64,000 bases of DNA from Climacteris rufus (lineage: Eukaryota; Chordata; Aves; Passeriformes; Climacteridae), in assembly GCA_013398175.1 (NCBI GenBank), contig VZRZ01005951.1, positions 1-64,000 on the forward strand. Reading direction: 5' to 3'. Both the position numbers and the translations under genes were made by a program. Position 1 is the stretch's first letter; each line of letters opens with the position of its first letter. The notes beneath the pieces are model-generated. The model saw nothing but the letters and a program-made list of their open reading frames with translations. It was not told the DNA's origin and ran no database searches. Shown piece by piece: positions 37,153-50,197 of this stretch.

Positions 37153-37373
37153 AGGACGTAACTCCTGCAGTGGCAGCACAGATACAACAGGTTTTATTAA
37201 GTAGCCAACCTAGTTTTAGAAGTATGGAGTTCTTTCAACTTACCACCCAATTATTCATGAATCAGGCTTCAGATCTCACTGCTCTTTGTAGTCCTGCCAG
37301 ACATACCTCAGAAGACTACTTAAGAGTAGCAAATAGCATGACAGATTTACAGAACTACTTGGTGAATTCTTGA
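37153..37373 (+). CDS. candidate terminal coding exon, unrecognised + strand gene
   Basis: A textbook acceptor (TTGTTTGTTTTTTTCTCAG) precedes a 73-codon open frame ending in TGA at 37371-37373. It reads EDVTPAVAAQIQQVLLSSQ, then motifs FFQLTTQLFMNQASDLTAL and SEDYLRVANSMTDLQNYLV. The alternating helical pattern loosely recalls the helical stalk (GAIN subdomain A) of adhesion GPCRs, but that is only a resemblance. A second AG two bases on would change the entry phase from 1 to 0. A perfect-looking donor (CTGAG|GTAAGG) lies nine bases after the stop, so this could be an internal exon with a disabling stop. AATAAA at 37613 favours a last exon. Confidence 0.4.
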
Positions 37374-37635
37374 CTTACTGAGGTAAGGAAGCAGGGCCCA
37401 GTGGGGTGACACCTTGGTCACTCCAGCACTGTTTCTGCAACTCAAAGTGGTACTTCTCATGCAGCTGTCTGTTGTCTTTGGGGGTACTACTCTTAATATT
37501 GGGGCAAGCTGATAAGATACTGAGGAAAGATGATGAAAGCCCCCTATAGTTGGGTAAGGGGGTGTGCTTGCTAGTGGTGGCTTTGTACTATTTTCCAGGG
37601 GTTTGTCTGCAAAATAAAATGAAGCAGAGAGATGA
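37374..37635 (+). other. possible 3' UTR with AATAAA
   Basis: AATAAA at 37613-37618 lies 240 bases after the stop codon at 37373. Frames on the - strand through here look random. Its status depends on the exon before it. Confidence 0.3.
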
Positions 37636-37974
37636 AGGAAGAGTAAAATCATCATTGTGAAGGGTAAAAAATCTCAACTGTAGCTCTTTCATACTGAATT
37701 TCAGATTGCAGCCCAATCAGGAGAGTATGATTTATTCTTAGCCTTTGAAGTAATATAAGCAGTAAATTAACAGTCTTACTTCAGGGAAAGCATAGAAATT
37801 CTCTGGAGCAAAACCACAAAATGCAAGACAATGCTCCATTATGGGTGTCAGTCTGCCCCTCAGGTCTGCATGGGCTTCTACAGTCAGTGTTTTCCATCCT
37901 TGACTGCAGATTTGCAACAAGGAGTTCAGATGCAGAACTGCATTTCACCCTTCTTGGTTCAGGTTCATGGGGCA

Positions 37975-38272
37975 TGTAGTGTGGTAATAGCAGCAATAAA
38001 GACACAGCACACAGCTTGGTCTGCAGAGAGCCGAGCCAGCGAGCGAGCCCCCTTTATTGTCCTATTCCCATCTTACATAGTAGGAACCCAAGTAGATGAT
38101 TGCCTAAGATCCATCCACCCTCCGGTATGGTTGGCTGGGCTCTATGCCGCCCAATTCAAAACATATCATACCTGGACTCACAACAACAGGTGTTTTATTG
38201 TTTCTCATACTTCCCATGGGGAAGAAGGGCATTCACACAAGCAGCCCCAGGCAGCAGCTTCGGGCTGCTACA
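37975..38272 (-). mobile_element. solo LTR, 298 bp, minus orientation
   Basis: On the - strand it starts TGTAGCAGCCCGAAGCTGC and ends ATTACCACACTACA, giving TGTAG...CTACA terminal inverted repeats. A - strand AATAAAG near 38055 is followed by a GC-rich stretch (GGGGGCTCGCTCGCTGGC) typical of R/U5. No internal retroviral genes are attached on either side. I did not find a clear flanking target duplication. Confidence 0.75.
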
Positions 38273-40804
38273 ATGTAGGGCTGGAATAATTCATGCAGAT
38301 GTTTGAGAGAAGGCTAAATGCAAAGTAAAATCTACACCTGGATTACAGAGTGCACAGGATCAGTGAGTCCTGTAGAATTCTGAGTATAAGTATACCTGCG
38401 GTGAATCCTGAATGTCTGCTGGCAATGTGTTTGTCTGCTCTGCATGACAGAGAAATAGTAAGAGGAGGTTTCTGTACATGGGCTTCACACTGAGATGTAT
38501 TTTGCTAACAATAAGGATAGAAAAGATTCAGCTTTCAAAACTTTAAAGAATGACTAGGCACAAATCTGGTTAGAAAGCCTTTGTGAGTCACACCAAACCG
38601 AAGTTACAGACCTGTACTGCAAAGCTGTGCAAAGGGCTTAGATCTAGGATTTATAGTCAAATATGGCATGAAAGCATATGAAACAAAGGCAGGCTAAGGA
38701 GTGGGTGAAACACCAGTAGTTAAGTAGGTCCTAGACTCTAATGGGGCAGAATTATTATAGTGCCCCTTTGGAGCATTCATGCTTCACTCAGCAGTAATTG
38801 TCACTGCATCTATACTGCCTCCAACATCTTAACCAAACTGCACATGTTCCTACCTTGGTTCTCCCCTGTGTTGTCATGTTCCCAGGAGATGTTTTGTTGA
38901 GCTGACTGAAGGGGATCATGGGCACTACTGCACTGTTATGATGAGCAGGTTACAAGGATAGAACAGATAATACTGTATCTGAGCTCTAGCAAATATTTTC
39001 AAGAATATTCTCTGCTACAAGATGAGCACCAGCTCTCTTTCTCTACACTGACTTGGCTTTTAGTTGTGATTTCCACTGTGACATGCACCAAGCACATAGC
39101 AACAAGTACAGGCTGTACTTTTGAAGGTATCCACAGAAACCATTGGGGGTGTCAGTAAGCCTCTAAAAAGGTGAGACCCAGGATCTGATCTTCCTGAATA
39201 CATTTGCTTGATGTGTGTCACAGCAGAAAGGCATTTAAAAAAAAAAGTCTCAGAAATATAAGCCAAGAACAGAATTAGAAATAGATCAAATGTTTTGGTT
39301 AGGCCTGCTATTTACAACCTCAAAGAGCAAGTGCCCACGTTTTTAATGCCACAAAGAATAAACTCTGTGAAAAACAGTAATTTTTTGTTTGAAACCATGA
39401 AAATCAGAACTGACAGTTTCTATAGCTGAGTTAGTGGTTCACACATTTAAAACCAATAGTACAGTGGAGGAAATAAGTGACTTTTACTAACAAGGAACTG
39501 ACATACAAAAGCTTGCCTATTCCTTGTATCTACAAGGAATCAGGAGTAGTAGAGAAATAGATCTACCCTGGGAGATTGAAAAGTACACAGCTAATGATTC
39601 CAGCTTTGGTCTATGCATGCTTAGGCTTCTGGCGACAGCATTCATATGTGTGTACATTGTGAAGTGGGAACAATGGTCAATTTCTGCACTCAACATGATG
39701 ATTTGGAAGTACAGAAATTGCAAAGAAGGTCAGGATATAAAAAATTCAAAGTCAAATTAACAGATCAGCCATGTTTAAGAAGATATAACAATTAAAAACA
39801 GATAATACTAACTACTAGTATTAATTAACAATTGAATGCTTAACTAAGGAGAGTGGATGGGTCTATTTTTGGTCATCTGAGTTCCAGTGGTTTTTCACAG
39901 AAAACTGCTTTAAAATAGTTCATGTTATGTCTGCATATGCTGTCTTAACAGAGTTTTGTTTCATTCAGAGTTTTCATTTTGTTTAGAACATTAAGAAAGC
40001 ATACATAACACTCTGCATGCCAGTCACTGTGTGGCCCTGGTAGATGCCATACATGGTTAAAGAACACGTCTTTGAATATGAAAAAATCCTTTTTTCTAGA
40101 AAAATGTGCTAAGATTCACTGGATAACTAACATTTCCTCTTGTTGACATTGTGATAAGATAGTGTTAAAGATTACTTCAACTCAAGAAAGTGAATTTTGG
40201 AAGCTGGAATTTAGTAGCAAGGTTGACCAGAAAACAATTTTACACTAAAGTAGTTTTTGACATCTGTTTCAAAATACCCGCAACACTAGGTTTTCATGAA
40301 AAACTCTGTGTGGAGAAAGGAAGGATGCTGGTTGATTTTTGAAACTTTTTTTTGCTGGCTCTTTTTCCTTGTATTTGATTAAAACATTTACTGGACCAGA
40401 GAGAGAATGAAACACTAATTAAGTGTCTTTGTTTGGGATCTAGGAAGCCACTGGAGCAGATAATGACAGAAAATGCTTCATTAAAAATATACTTATTTTT
40501 CCAATTAATAGCTTAGCACCAACTCTAGTCAAATAGAAACATGAAATTGCCAACTGCGAAAACTGAAACATGACTTAAGTATCAATAATAGAGAGTCTGA
40601 CCAGAAAATTTTAAGCTGCCATTGAAAATCATTATTAGCAACAATGACATGGAGAACAGCCCCAAAATATTTATTATGTTTAATATTGTTCCATTTCTAG
40701 TGTTATATACACACACACGGACATCTGGTTATCTGCTTAAGTAAACTTCTGATTATTTAATTTTAATACATTCTAGTTGGTCATGGAGTCTAACATTCAA
40801 TGAG
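38273..40804. other. unique non-coding DNA
   Basis: No exon or repeat family could be supported here. Confidence 0.5.
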
Positions 40805-41458
40805 TGTAACAATGTGGCAGCATACATGGCAAAAGCCACAGCCCCACAGGCTCAAGACTGGTGGATTCAGCCTGAGGTTGCCACTGTCTGAGTCACGGTC
40901 CTGGTCTGGGTGAGCTTTCTGGCTCACCCCCAGCATCCCTCGCAACTTCATTACCATGTTTCAGTTTACTGGTTAATTATGGTATTACTTAATGTTTTCT
41001 GTAAGGTTAAGTTCTAGAAACTTCATTGCTGTTCAGTTCTCGACTGGTTCCATGTAAATCCTTGTACCCCAATTGGTTACTCTCCCCTGCTTGTATCCTG
41101 ATAAATCCCCTGCTGTCCCCCTGCCTGTCGTCTCTGGTCCCTGAAGCCTTCAGTTCTTCCCGACCCTCGCGCCACCTCTCCCGGACCCCGGACCCTCTCC
41201 TGCCTTCCCTGCTGCCTCTCCCCGGGAAATAAAAGAGCTGGAAATCACACCAGGGCCCTTCTCTCTGGCCTTTATTCTCGCCTGCTCCCACAACATCAGC
41301 CCGGGGCTCTCTCTCGCACAGAGGAGCCAGCACTAAACGGAGCTGTCGGAGGACACCCTGCGTTTGGGGAAGCTGCGAGCGGCAACCCCCAGGAAACCAG
41401 GGTCACTCCCAGACTAACGCTGAGTGGCCTCGAGCAGGCACCTGGACCCAGCATTACA
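40805..41458 (+). mobile_element. solo LTR, about 654 bp
   Basis: The element runs from TGTAACAATGTGG to CCAGCATTACA, giving TGTAA...TTACA inverted ends. U3-like sequence holds a CCAAT box (CCCCAATTGG near 41067) and a TATA-like TGATAAATCC near 41098. AATAAA near 41227 is followed by a pyrimidine-rich U5-like stretch with CpGs. No primer-binding site or gag/pol follows, so it is a solo LTR. No exact target duplication fits these ends. A slightly wider reading, from TGAG at 40801 to 41461, gives near-matching hexamers (ATTCAA and ATTCAC). Confidence 0.75.
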
Positions 41459-44400
41459 GCAATTCACGCATGCAAATGTAATCAAAATCTCCATTTGGTT
41501 TTTAAGAGACAGAGGGAGTTCTGTTAAGTATTTTAAACTGGCAAAACCTGTCTATCACATTATAATTGTCTCTAATTAATACTGCCAGAAACCTCAGCTA
41601 TAAAAATCTTTACCAAACACTGAGTCACACTTAAACTGGTACAAAATCTTTCTTTTGCCCAAGCAAATGTTTGAGAAAATCAATTCCAATGTGTTCCTTA
41701 ATACTGAGAGCTGATTGATGATTGCAAGTGAAGAGAAACATACCAGCACAGAAGTTGTTTTGTTGAAATGTAGGATAAATGGTCAAGATAGATGTGAAAA
41801 TATGTAAATTATATTGTATACATAACATATACATATATATATATATATATATGTTAGATTGAATAGAAGTGTTAAGCCCCACCCTTGAATAAAAATGGAA
41901 ATATGTATCATGAGGACATAGATTTGAACAAAGATAAAAGGAAAATCCAGTAAGTTACTGAAGACAAAACTGCCTTTCAAAAGAATTCTAACATCAGCAT
42001 ATGCAAATCTTTTTTTAAAATGTGTGGCAAAATTTTTTTTCGGAGATTCAGTCTTGAAGTAGTGCCCTAAAGTCTTGTAAAGTAGTGCTAAGTTAAACAT
42101 GCTCTTCAGTAAAAATTATACAATGCTGGCCTGTGAACTCTGGGAGAAGAAAAAACTTTTTGAAATGTTCATCTCCAAAACTGTGGTTGAAATGGGCTTC
42201 AGAAGGCTGGTGGGCATGCAGCTATCCCTGGGCCTCTGTATGTAAAGGGCTGACTAACAAAGCACTGACTAAACAAAACACGCTTTTTGAATACTGAGTA
42301 TTGATAGCTCCATTTACAATGTCAGAAAGTTAGTCATCATCATTGGAGCATGCAATTAAAAGATCAAACTTGATTACAGCAGTGTTTGTGGTGCAAATAA
42401 AATAATACAATTTTTATAGTAGATTAAATATTCCAAATATGCTTACCTAAATTTCCTTAGGAGACGGGAGAGAGAGGCACTGGGAGGAACAAATGAAAAT
42501 TGCAAACATGTAGGAAATTTTAAATAAGGTTTTGTAGAGACTGAATAGTCTGGTTTCATTTCTTGAGTATAAAAGATATGCATATGAGTATAGGGGAAGT
42601 CAAGTAAAAAAATATGTGACTTGATGCTGGGAAAAATAATTTCATAAGGACTGATGTGCATTTGTGTATGTAAATGTAATATATTTGTGTGTTTGTATAT
42701 GTGCACCTACTTAAAGGCCATCAGCCTTGTAAATTAATTACAGTTAATGGAGAATCAGGGGTATGGAAATGATTAGTATAACATAACTTAATTCATTAGC
42801 TCTGTATTAACCCTGAAGCTTGAAAACTAGAGCAGCCTGATGTAATCAATCCAAGTTGCAAGATAAAAGTTATATATAAATTATAGAGATGCAGTAAGAA
42901 AACCATGCAATTTCTGATGGTTCACTGTTATTCAACAGAGGACATGATGATCAATTTGCGAGACCTAACTAGTGGTCCAAATGGCTAATGAGAAAAGTTG
43001 GCATCACTGAAAACTTCTGCAGCCTGCCTTGCCAGTAGAGTTGCAAACACTCCAAGACTGAGTCCTTTGTTCCTAGACCTTACTGTAGGACAGCTGGCCT
43101 CATGGTGTGCCACCTATTTATTATGCTCAGGAATGAGGTCGCAGGACCTAGACACGTGTTCAAAACTGGAAGCTCTTGTGAAGACGGCATGTGGCATCTT
43201 CTCAAGGTGTTAGTTTTCTTTAGTGTTGATGGAGGTACAGCTATGACACTTGAATTTGTACTGAGAGGACCCTAAACATCCTCCCAGACTGGGAACTTAG
43301 GATAAGCATTTGTCTGCCTGTCTTTGGATCCTTGTAGGCCTTCAGCAGGAGTGAGATGCACACACAAAGGCTGTGGGTGTGAACTTGCTCTGAGTCCTGA
43401 GATTGCCCCACCTCCTTCTGCATTTCTAACTTAGAACTCTACATGCCAGTGGGATTGCCCAGACATGATTCTTCTCCCACTTCGTTCACGAGGCTGGGAA
43501 GAAGCCAGGATGATTATAAGATATTTTATTTTCCTTGTGGGACAGCCTTGCCCCAAAATACAATAACAAAATTCATCAACTTCTGTACTCTTAGGCCTGT
43601 AAATACTTGGAAAGTTTGCCATTGAAAATGGAATCATGCATAAACATACAGAGCTTGTTAATAACAAGAAGAAAAGTAAAGTAAGCCACTGTATTTTGTT
43701 GAGTTTTAAAGAATATGCTTTGTTACATCCTAAGACACAGTGTAAGTGTTATTTTGAAACCTGTTATTGAACTGTGTAACATACAGGTTTCTGCTAAGGA
43801 ATGTTAGGTTTTCTAAGAGTTTGTTTAAGTTTATTCATAGTATTGAGATTCCACTGTCTTGCTTTATGCAATCTGTAATACATTCCCATCTCTCAATACT
43901 ATTTACAGAATTTAACTAAGAAAATCTATGGCTCTCCTCTCTGAAGTTAACTGAGACATATTAACACCTAGTTATAATTGTATTTTGCATGCAATTTCCT
44001 TGAGGTTTAACTTTCAATGTAATGCTAAATAAAATTAGATACTTAGCTCTGCTTCAAAGACTTAATCTGAGAATAAATAAAAGAATATAAGACAACACTA
44101 TTCCCTTATTCTCTCTCATACATAGAGACTTTTTAAATTAAACTAATTAGGCAAAGCTGCTGATACAAACACATTTCAGCACCCAGACTTTCATTATTTG
44201 TATTTTATTCCTTTTTTTCTCACTTGCAAGCTCTGGGAATTAGGAGCTAAATCATCAGTAAGCAAAGTCTGTGTGTGTTTGATTTTGCAAGCCTGAATTT
44301 CATACTGTAGGCAGCTGAAAGTCTTGGAAATACTGGTGTACAATGCAAGTAGATATCCTACCTATTTTGAAATTTGACGCCATAAGGAAGGGAAAGAGCA

Positions 44401-47400
44401 AGTGGCACACAGTGGCATGCATGGCATCACTAATAACAAGAAGCATGAAGTAAGATCCCCTGAATACAATTATTAGCATCTGTCACCTTGTAAGTCTGTG
44501 AAAGTGGACTCATTTTCTGTTAGACCTATTAATCATTGTAAACTGCTTTAGGCATAGTCACTAAAACAGAAATGCTAATATCCAGCCATTAAACTGATAT
44601 GGAGACTCATCAGCTTCATACTCAACAAGTATCCTTGCAAGATCACAGACTTCATAGAAGTTAGTTATGGATCTCTGCTGTGTGATAACTGTTAAATATA
44701 TAGTAGAAACTGTCTGCTTGGGGTCTTGAGGTTTTGAGTTATGGCCTTAGTCTCTTGGGTCCCTACAGAAGCAACATGGTCTCATATTCTTGCTACAGGT
44801 GAAAAACCAGCATTCTGCAAAGACAGCCAGACTAGGTCTGATTAACTGATCTGTATGGGGGTCCCTGTCAAGTTCTGCATGTCATCATCTTTTTTTATTG
44901 TCTACTTCTGCATTGATGATATTGAGTTCCTTCCTTTTCCTACTTATTTAGGAACTTGTTCACATAGTCACATACAAAATCTCTCATTTCATAAGTGATT
45001 TTCCTAGCAAAGAAATTAATTTTTATAGTATATATCACTAATCTACTAAATTAAATTTAGCAAGATAGAATCCCAAGGTGGCTCAAAGTCATAAAAACCC
45101 TTGTTGTTATAGCATTGTCCTGCCCCTGCAATTACTGGTAGCAACCCATTTCTCACACGTGTGCTCCCTGTCAGCAACCTAAGCGCTCATATGAGTAGTA
45201 AATTATCAGGAAATTAATTTATCTGAGCGGTAATTATTTGCAGTTTTGGCTTGTGGAGGTGTTCATGTGGTGGTTTTTTGTTTGTTTGTTTGTTCTGTTT
45301 TTGTTTTTTAAACCATGACACTTCTATGATACATTTTTGTGAACAGATAGTCTGGCTAACAGATAGCCAAGTCAGGTTAAGTCAATCTCTCAAGCTATCA
45401 AAAAAACCTGTAAGTAAAGTATGCCATTTCACATGGAGATTATTTAAAGGAAAATGAACCACTTGCTGTGAGTAAGGTTCTCATTGATGAACCTCCATAG
45501 AGAAAGTCATGCCTGCAGGAGGTGTTCACATTGTGTTGTGTTTGAGCTCAGAAATAATGCTTCCTTAAGGAAATGGCAGCCTAGATATTAGCAATAACTA
45601 AGGATTGTTATGGAGGTGGTAGCTGTTTCAGAGCAGAAATCTGGTTTAGGTGACAGAACGGCATAGATGGTACTGCTTGTCAGTTGTATACAAATTTGGG
45701 GGAAAAATTGACTGCAAGGGATCTGTAATAGGTCAGTGCTGGGAAAAAAGGGTTGTTATCCTTGAAACAGCATATTGCATTCTTCAAAATATTAAAAAAT
45801 AACAAACATTCTAGGCTATGGATAGCTTTATTCAACTGTTATTCAAAGCTAACAGAAAATTTAATCTCTGCTCCTCTCAATTTACTTTAACAATGAAATC
45901 CAAGAAAACTTCAGTTTTTCCGGAATGAAGAAATTCCATTACATGTAGCTTCTTCCTGTTATCAAATTCTTGCTGACAATTGGGCTGAGAGAGGTAACAC
46001 ATATCCTTAAGAGCCAGGATATTTGTAGAGTCACTTTGTTCTGAAAGGACCCTGTCAAAAAATTACTACAGCAATAGAATGTGTTTGTAGCTACTGTTCT
46101 GCTACCAGGAAGTTGAACATGGCCTCTCAGTGTTCCTGCTTCACTGTTACTGTCTGGAAAAATAAACAAATATTGAGTTTTCAATGTTTTGGGCCAAAGA
46201 CTTGTGACAGATATTACAAAAGAGGGTCAAGTCAGCAGAGAAGATATGTCAAACAGTCCTGTATTAAATGTACATTGTTAGATTTGTGGAGTTCAGTATT
46301 GATGATATTATGACTGCCTGATTATGTACACACTGTGCTGTTTGGCAACAGCACACAAAACACCTTCCAGGGTGTAGGAATATATTATTTGAGTATTTTT
46401 GCTCCTGCTGCTTCAAGTTCAAAAAAAGGGTTAGTCCACCAACAGACTGCAGAAATTAAATAACCTTGCACTTTGGCTGATATGGAAAATTTCAACAACA
46501 GCGTTGATGACAGTCAGAGAATACTTGCAACACAGTCTTATTGCTAGAATAAGATAGCATAATTAGAGCTGCAAAGTTATTTCACACACACACACAAATC
46601 AGAAATTCAATATTTCTTGTTAAGAGAGCATTTCATTTAACTTGTCACAAGTGCATTTTATTTCCTAAGGATTAAAAAAATTGACTTCAAGTATTTACCT
46701 AGCAAGAAAGGTGATCATACGTCTACCTCAGAATCTCCCAAAATGAATTCAGACTAAGGTTTTATTACAGCAAATGAAAACCGAGCCAGAAACCCAGACA
46801 TCAGCCTGAATAAGCAGGGTGCCCATGAACCTGGGAAGGCATCAAATTGTCTGGCCTGAATATAGAGAACAAGAACAGAATGAGAAGAAACATCCTGAGG
46901 TGAGCCAGTAGTCACCAACAACATCCTGTGGCACAATGCTGCACCAGAAACTGATGATATAAACACGTAGAGTGCAGGGCTTTTCAGAACTAAAGTGTGA
47001 TAAAGTATCCATGTAAAAGTAAATGAGTGTAACTGGAGTATGGCCATCCTGTTTTCGAAGATAGAAAATTTACTAGCATATGACTTGTTTAGTTTACAAA
47101 TCTAGGAACTGCCAAAATTTTGTCTCTCAGCTGACAACTGCTTTCCAAGGTATTTACACTGCCTGAACCTCTATTCCTATTTTAACCAGAACTGGACATC
47201 TGTGTACCTTGAATAGGAAAGAATAAGAATTTGGTGCTTATGGAAGTTGAGCAAGAGGTCAGCCAGGCTATGCGGTAGGCAAACCATGAGCAGAAGACTT
47301 GGGGTAAGGCTTGATAGACCCTGAATTTCAGAAGTCCGGTGAGGAGGTCTTAGGGTTCCAGCCATGGCAGTACCTTCTGGCACCCAACAAAGCACTTGTA

Positions 47401-48630
47401 TTGCCCTACCTTTTAGCCAAGAATTAAATCCCTTCTCTGACTCATATGAATATTTATCAACATACAGACTTTGCAGCAAATATAAAGTTTTTTCCGTGTG
47501 TGTTTTTCTGACTTACCCAAGTGGAACTGTTTTAGGAGTAGAGACAGAGGGACGTCCAAGACCTCTGTCTCAGCATGCTTATAGGCCAATTGGTAAAAAA
47601 CTGCCATAGGAAATGGTGGATAGAGAACAAAATCCTTCCAAACAGACACACGCAGTTTATGAATTTGGTTTTCAAATACTAGACAATTGCTCTAACAAAC
47701 ACAATTCTATCTTCCATCTACAAGAGATGAATATGAAGACAAGTGCTTGGGGCAAAGTCCCTAATCCCCCATGGATCAGGTCATCCCAAGAAGAATGTCA
47801 GTGGGATTCTGGTGACTTTGTCTGCTAAACGGTGCAAGACTGATGCTGGAACTTGCTGATACTGAACCTATTCATTGGCAGAAAAATGTGTCTATGATTT
47901 TCACTAGTGGGCTGTCAGTATTTTCAGAGCACAATGGGTTTCAGAAGGTTTACTTGAAGTTGAGAACTTTAAATGGCAGGTAGATTGATTTACCCTTCTG
48001 TTGTATAACTGGACCCCTTTGCATTCCTTCTTCCTAAAGAAGGGGTTTTATACATGCCTCTATAAACACACAGGCATAAAATGTAATTCTTCCATTAAGA
48101 GCTTGGAAAAGCCTAAAAAATATTATTTTCTAAATTATTCTTATTCTTTTTTTACAATTTATGTCACACACAGGAAAGTCACTGGCTCTTGTTGTCCCAA
48201 ATGTGAGAAGAATGTCCATATTTTTAAAACAGGGGTCATTAATAACTACAACCACTAAACAATCTGGATTATTCATTTCTCTAAGTCTTCCAAAAAGTCT
48301 AGGAAGACATGACTGAAACCACTTTATTGATTCGTGTAAATACAGAAGTCCCTAACCATACTGTTGCATACCATATGAAAACTACAAAGAAAAAGGTCAG
48401 GTTTGAACACCTCTTGTGATTTTGAGATTAATGAAAACCTGCATTTTCAAAAAGAAGTAATATTGACCCTACATGAAATTGGAAAATTTCTTTGAAGTTA
48501 TCATTTAACACTCCTTGAGAACTTTTAGAGAAAAATTGTTTCAGACTGTAACTGGTTTATATCAGTTGGGGAAAATTATGATAACTTATTTAGTTTTATA
48601 TAAAATCAGTTTCCACTGAGGGATATCAAA
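41459..48630. other. unique non-coding DNA
   Basis: This is about seven kilobases with no supported gene. It contains an (AT)n microsatellite at 41833-41852, a short (CA)n near 46584 and a GTTT-rich run near 45276-45305. Short open frames are scattered on both strands without paired splice sites that I trust. Confidence 0.5.
41833..41852. repeat. (AT)n microsatellite
   Basis: About ten AT copies. Confidence 0.85.
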
Positions 48631-48982
48631 GATTCATAAAGTGGTTTGGGCTAGAAGGGATTTCTAAAGGTCCAACGCCTTGGGCGTCAGGGCGTCAGGG
48701 ACATCGTCAAATATCTCAGGTTGCTAAGAGCCCTGTCCAACCTGACCTTGAATGCTTTAGGGATGGAGCATCTACCACTTCTCTGGGCAACCTCTTTCAG
48801 TGTTTCATCACCTTCATTGTAAAAAAATTTTCTTCATTATATGTAGTTTGAATCAACCTTCTACTAGTTGAAAACCATTATCCCTTAATCTATTGCTATA
48901 GGCCCTATTAAAAAGTCTGTCTCTGTCTTTCTTATAAGCTCCCTATAAGTATGGAAAAGATGAAATAAGGTCTCCCTAGAAT
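48631..48982 (-). mobile_element. CR1 LINE, 3' fragment
   Basis: On the + strand it reads AGAAGGGATTTCTAAAGGTC, then AGCCCTGTCCAACCTGACC, CTCTGGGCAACCTCTTTCAG, and ends in AATAAGGTCTCCCTAGAA. This is the reverse complement of CR1. A local tandem copy of GGCGTCAG occurs near 48683-48698. It is non-coding. Confidence 0.93.
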
Positions 48983-49399
48983 ACATATTTTTCCTTTATG
49001 TCTATATTGACCCAATAAAGTATGAAGAGTTACATAAATCTAGAGTGTCACATTGATTACATTTTGCAGGTACGTGTACTTGGGGCTTAACAGTTGCCAA
49101 AACCCATTAAATCAATACAACTTGTTCTAGAAGGCTCCTACTCTGGAAACTTCATTTGATCTAGTAAGATTTTGGTTGTGCAATGCAACAAGTGACAACT
49201 GTTTGCCATGGTAGCACAACAGACTTCTCTGAAGAGACCGTCAATGGTCATGCTCTCATCCTCTTACTCGTGTTACCAGGAATCACTACAGTTATGGGAA
49301 CAGAGTTCCACCAGTCCCTGTCCTGCTTGCCCACATGACCAGAAAATGAACATTAATCATGAAAAGGCGTGTGTTGGTTCACAGGAAAGAACTGCCATT

Positions 49400-49430
49400 A
49401 TCACAGAATCATAGAATCATTTGGGTTGTC
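49400..49430 (-). mobile_element. CR1 3' tail scrap
   Basis: Only ATCACAGAATCATAGAATCA plus TTTGGGTTG survives, the extreme 3' end of a CR1 in minus orientation. It is an unusually short insertion. Confidence 0.7.
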
Positions 49431-50039
49431 GCGTGATGAAGCACACTGGCAATCCCTGCATTACGATGGGATGTTCTCATTTGTGAACTCAAATACATTA
49501 GTTTTCTGTCATGATTTGCAATTTTAATGCTATCATCTTTGGATCTTTTGGAGAAAATTGTGGGGTTTTTTCGTCTTCTCTATTCAGTGTGTTGCTGCCA
49601 TCTAATCAGCCTGAGCTTATTTCTTCTGATCCACTTCCTCACTCATGCATCTGAGTCTTGTTTACTTGCTTGCTTCTGCAGCTGCAGATGTCAAAGAGGA
49701 GTCTTTTACACTGTAAAGCACAGATCTGGGAAGATGGGGGAGGCACATTCAACTTCTAGTCATTCCTGGATAAATGGTAGCAGTGCAATATATGTTCTCA
49801 GCATTAAGGAAACTGGATACGCTTCTTATATTTTTGCTCAAATCCATCAACTACTTAATTCTCAGGATTACAAAGTAACAGTGAATATGGACTACACTTT
49901 TGAGGCAGGAATAATTAATTGCATGAATATAGAATGGGAAAGAGCCACCAAAATAAACTGTAAGAAGAAATATTCAGGACAGAAAAGCATCTTGTGATGA
50001 TCACAATAGTGAGGCAACTGGGATACACAGCACAAGAAC

Positions 50040-50197
50040 ATCTCCATCATTGGAAGCTGGAGGACAGGTCTTCCTTGAGAACAGGTTAGGAAAACATTCT
50101 TTAGGAGTGACCTAGATTTAGTTGATGAGCTGCTATGAGGAACAGGATGGATTCGAAGATCTCTTGAGATTCCTTCCAGCCCTATGATCCTGTAATG
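50040..50197 (+). mobile_element. CR1-type LINE, 3' end
   Basis: The end reads TTCCTTCCAGCCCTATGATC followed by CTG, preceded by a diverged GACCTAGATTTAG and GGACAGG-type 3' region. It matches the older CR1 subfamilies whose tail phrase is CCTTCCAGCCCTA. Confidence 0.7.
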
